This document shows positions 6,217-7,065 of a stretch of 7,065 nt of DNA, piece after piece. The stretch's first letter is position 1. The number at the start of each line of letters is the position of its first letter. Source of the stretch: an uncultured bacterium (GTDB taxonomy: Bacteria > Bacteroidota > Bacteroidia > Sphingobacteriales > Sphingobacteriaceae); contig CAJBVG010000210.1 in assembly GCA_903958995.1 (NCBI GenBank), positions 1 through 7,065 on the forward strand, written 5' to 3'. Below the pieces are notes generated by a model. The model searched no databases, was not told the origin of the DNA, and saw only the letters and a program-made list of their open reading frames with translations. A program made the position numbers and the translations under genes.

Positions 6217-6310
6217 TGTATCCTCCTTCGGCATACATATTGTAAAATGTAGAATAGAGACGAGTAATGTAAATTATTAGCAACAACAACCTAATAATTA
6301 AATTTAACAT
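6179..6310 (-). other. Overlapping 43-codon ORF with one hydrophobic segment
   Basis: A minus-strand frame from ATG at 6310 to TAA at 6179 encodes 43 residues: an N-terminal hydrophobic stretch (about 2-16, with LLLLII) followed by a polar, basic tail. It would resemble a small single-span membrane protein with a cytoplasmic tail. It includes the inverted repeat at 6272-6299 and contains, in another frame, the SD of the 26-aa frame. No SD precedes its own ATG, and the start lies 1 bp from the divergent XRE start codon. Chance or gene remnant are equally possible. Confidence 0.15.
6272..6299. repeat. Inverted repeat upstream of the XRE gene, candidate operator
   Basis: AATTATTAG (6272-6280) and CTAATAATT (6291-6299) are perfect 9-bp inverted copies around a 10-nt spacer, CAACAACAAC. 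The half-site centres are 19 bp apart, near two helical turns, as suits a dimeric HTH repressor. The right arm ends 12 nt before the XRE start codon, fitting autoregulation. The AT-rich arms could instead form a weak RNA hairpin in the leader. No T run follows, so it is not a terminator. Confidence 0.4.
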
Positions 6311-6311
6311 T

Positions 6312-6677
6312 ATGTACACGTTCATCACACTAAAACAATTAAGAGAGTTAAGGGGATTAACTCAACATTACGTTGCTACAAAAGTTGGAGTAACGCAATC
6401 TGCTTATTCTAAAATTGAAAATTTTGATTGTCATTCTTCGATAGACAATTATAAAAAAATTGCAGAAGTATTAGATGCAGATGCCAATCAAATCATAATG
6501 AATAAAATACAGGCCTTAATTCATATTAAAGGCAATGTAACCTTGGTAGATAGTGATACCGAAAAGAATATTCCAATGGTAGCCGATATCATTAATATTA
6601 TTCGCGAACACGAATATTTATTAAGTCGTTTAGTTTATCAGAATGCTAACCCTAATGCAGCACAAGCTTCTATTTAA
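6312..6677 (+). CDS. XRE-family helix-turn-helix regulator
   Basis: The 121-aa cytoplasmic protein has an N-terminal Cro/C1-type HTH (about 6-62): LKQLRELRGLTQ, then the recognition region VATKVGVTQSAYSKIEN, then a SIDNYKKIAEVLDADANQII helix pair. Residues ~66-84 are a short beta-like linker, and 88-110 form a hydrophobic helix (VADIINIIREHEYLLSRLVYQ) likely to mediate dimerisation. No metal- or ligand-binding motif is visible, so the signal and targets are unknown. No toxin partner lies in the window: the downstream gene is convergent and the upstream gap is non-coding apart from mini-ORFs. A 9-bp inverted repeat just upstream suggests it binds its own promoter. TAAATTTA (6299-6306), one mismatch from the -7 consensus, is a possible promoter but leaves almost no leader. 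The 3' end overlaps the convergent gene by 8 bp. Confidence 0.85.
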   Translation: MYTFITLKQLRELRGLTQHYVATKVGVTQSAYSKIENFDCHSSIDNYKKIAEVLDADANQIIMNKIQALIHIKGNVTLVDSDTEKNIPMVADIINIIREHEYLLSRLVYQNANPNAAQASI

Positions 6678-7065
6678 CTTGTACTGTTTGTATAGCATGT
6701 GGTTCGATAGCAATGCTTACCGATTGATTATTTAATATAAGATTGTATTGGTAAGCATTATCAGATTTATTTAATACCACAACTGCAATACTTTTATCGG
6801 TATTTTCAAACGCTGTAGCACTTACCGAACTTCTGCTCGTTGCGCAAGAAATTCTTTTAGCACCCGGGCGAATAAATTTTGAAAAATGTCCTAAGTAGTA
6901 AAATGCATTCGTATAAATAACTTGATCTGTTTTAGTATCTAAGTGAACAGGAGCGAAGCAAAAATTCTGCACATGGTTGGGTCCACCTGTTTCATCTAAA
7001 AATATATTCCAATCTGTCCAACCAACTACACCATTATTAAAATCTTTAATCATGCTTGTTGCATA
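6670..7065 (-). CDS. GH30-type glucosylceramidase, C-terminal part (cut by right edge)
   Basis: A minus-strand frame enters from the right edge and ends at TAG (6672-6670), giving 131 residues. The ATG at 7053 is internal: codons YATS precede it in frame and the match to the family continues through. It fits the C-terminal half of glycoside hydrolase family 30 (glucosylceramidase-like), with VVGWTDWN, a GGPN segment, YYLGHFSKFIRPGAKRI, then a beta-rich end domain with AVVVLNKSDN and a final EPHAIQTVQV. Members hydrolyse beta-glucosyl or beta-1,6-glucan linkages and in Bacteroidota are typically exported. Both catalytic glutamates would lie upstream, outside the window, so activity and exact substrate cannot be judged. 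Its end overlaps the convergent XRE gene. Confidence 0.9.
   Translation of the reverse strand, partial: YATSMIKDFNNGVVGWTDWNIFLDETGGPNHVQNFCFAPVHLDTKTDQVIYTNAFYYLGHFSKFIRPGAKRISCATSRSSVSATAFENTDKSIAVVVLNKSDNAYQYNLILNNQSVSIAIEPHAIQTVQVK

Noticed and set aside
6312..6677. XRE protein as the antitoxin of a toxin-antitoxin pair
   Set aside because: No toxin-like gene is adjacent: the next gene is a convergent glycoside hydrolase, and the mini-ORFs upstream do not resemble known toxins.
6662..6682. ACAAG/CTTGT inverted repeat at the XRE-GH30 junction as a bidirectional terminator
   Set aside because: The stem is only 5 bp with an 11-nt loop and no T run on either strand.
7051..7053. ATG at 7053 as the start of the right-hand minus-strand gene
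   Set aside because: The frame stays open to the window edge with family-consistent residues before this Met, so it is internal to a larger GH30 protein.

Overview
The window reads as chromosomal DNA of a low-GC Bacteroidota bacterium. The evidence is the promoter -7 boxes matching TAnnTTTG, the absence of Shine-Dalgarno sequences before the main genes, and the protein family variants (DsbD with a CDDKQC alpha domain, a BirA without a DNA-binding domain, an FtsH with an acidic tail, a Bacteroidota-style LpxH). Genus cannot be fixed from this sequence. Most of the window is housekeeping. No mobile element, CRISPR array, rRNA or tRNA was seen.

Layout. Two genes on the left lie on the minus strand: the N-terminal part of a DsbD-type thiol:disulfide interchange protein (cut by the left edge) and a stand-alone biotin-protein ligase (birA). 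A 51-bp intergenic gap separates birA from the divergent rsfS-ftsH pair (ribosome silencing factor, then membrane AAA+ zinc protease). FtsH ends in an unusual Glu/Ala/Asn-rich tail built on a 27-bp tandem repeat. A strong 10-bp-stem terminator follows ftsH. Next comes a tightly packed plus-strand set: a LUD-domain (LutC/YkgG-like) protein, an LpxH-type UDP-2,3-diacylglucosamine diphosphatase, and an exported protein of unknown function. The three genes are 1 bp and 0 bp apart, so they are probably co-transcribed and translationally coupled.

Right part. A 268-bp gap (6044-6311) holds a weak terminator candidate, a perfect 9-bp inverted repeat and two overlapping minus-strand mini-ORFs; one of these has a textbook AAGGAGG sequence, which is unusual in this phylum. 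A small XRE-family regulator follows. It converges on, and overlaps by 8 bp, the C-terminus of a GH30-type glucosylceramidase that runs off the right edge.

How the genes fit together. FtsH (membrane protein turnover) and LpxH (lipid A synthesis) both serve the cell envelope, DsbD supplies reductant to exported proteins, and the unknown exported protein coupled to lpxH may also act in the envelope. No clearly new multi-gene system is evident. The points most worth a second look are the unknown exported protein, the SD-led mini-ORF, the inverted repeat upstream of the XRE gene, and the FtsH tail repeat.
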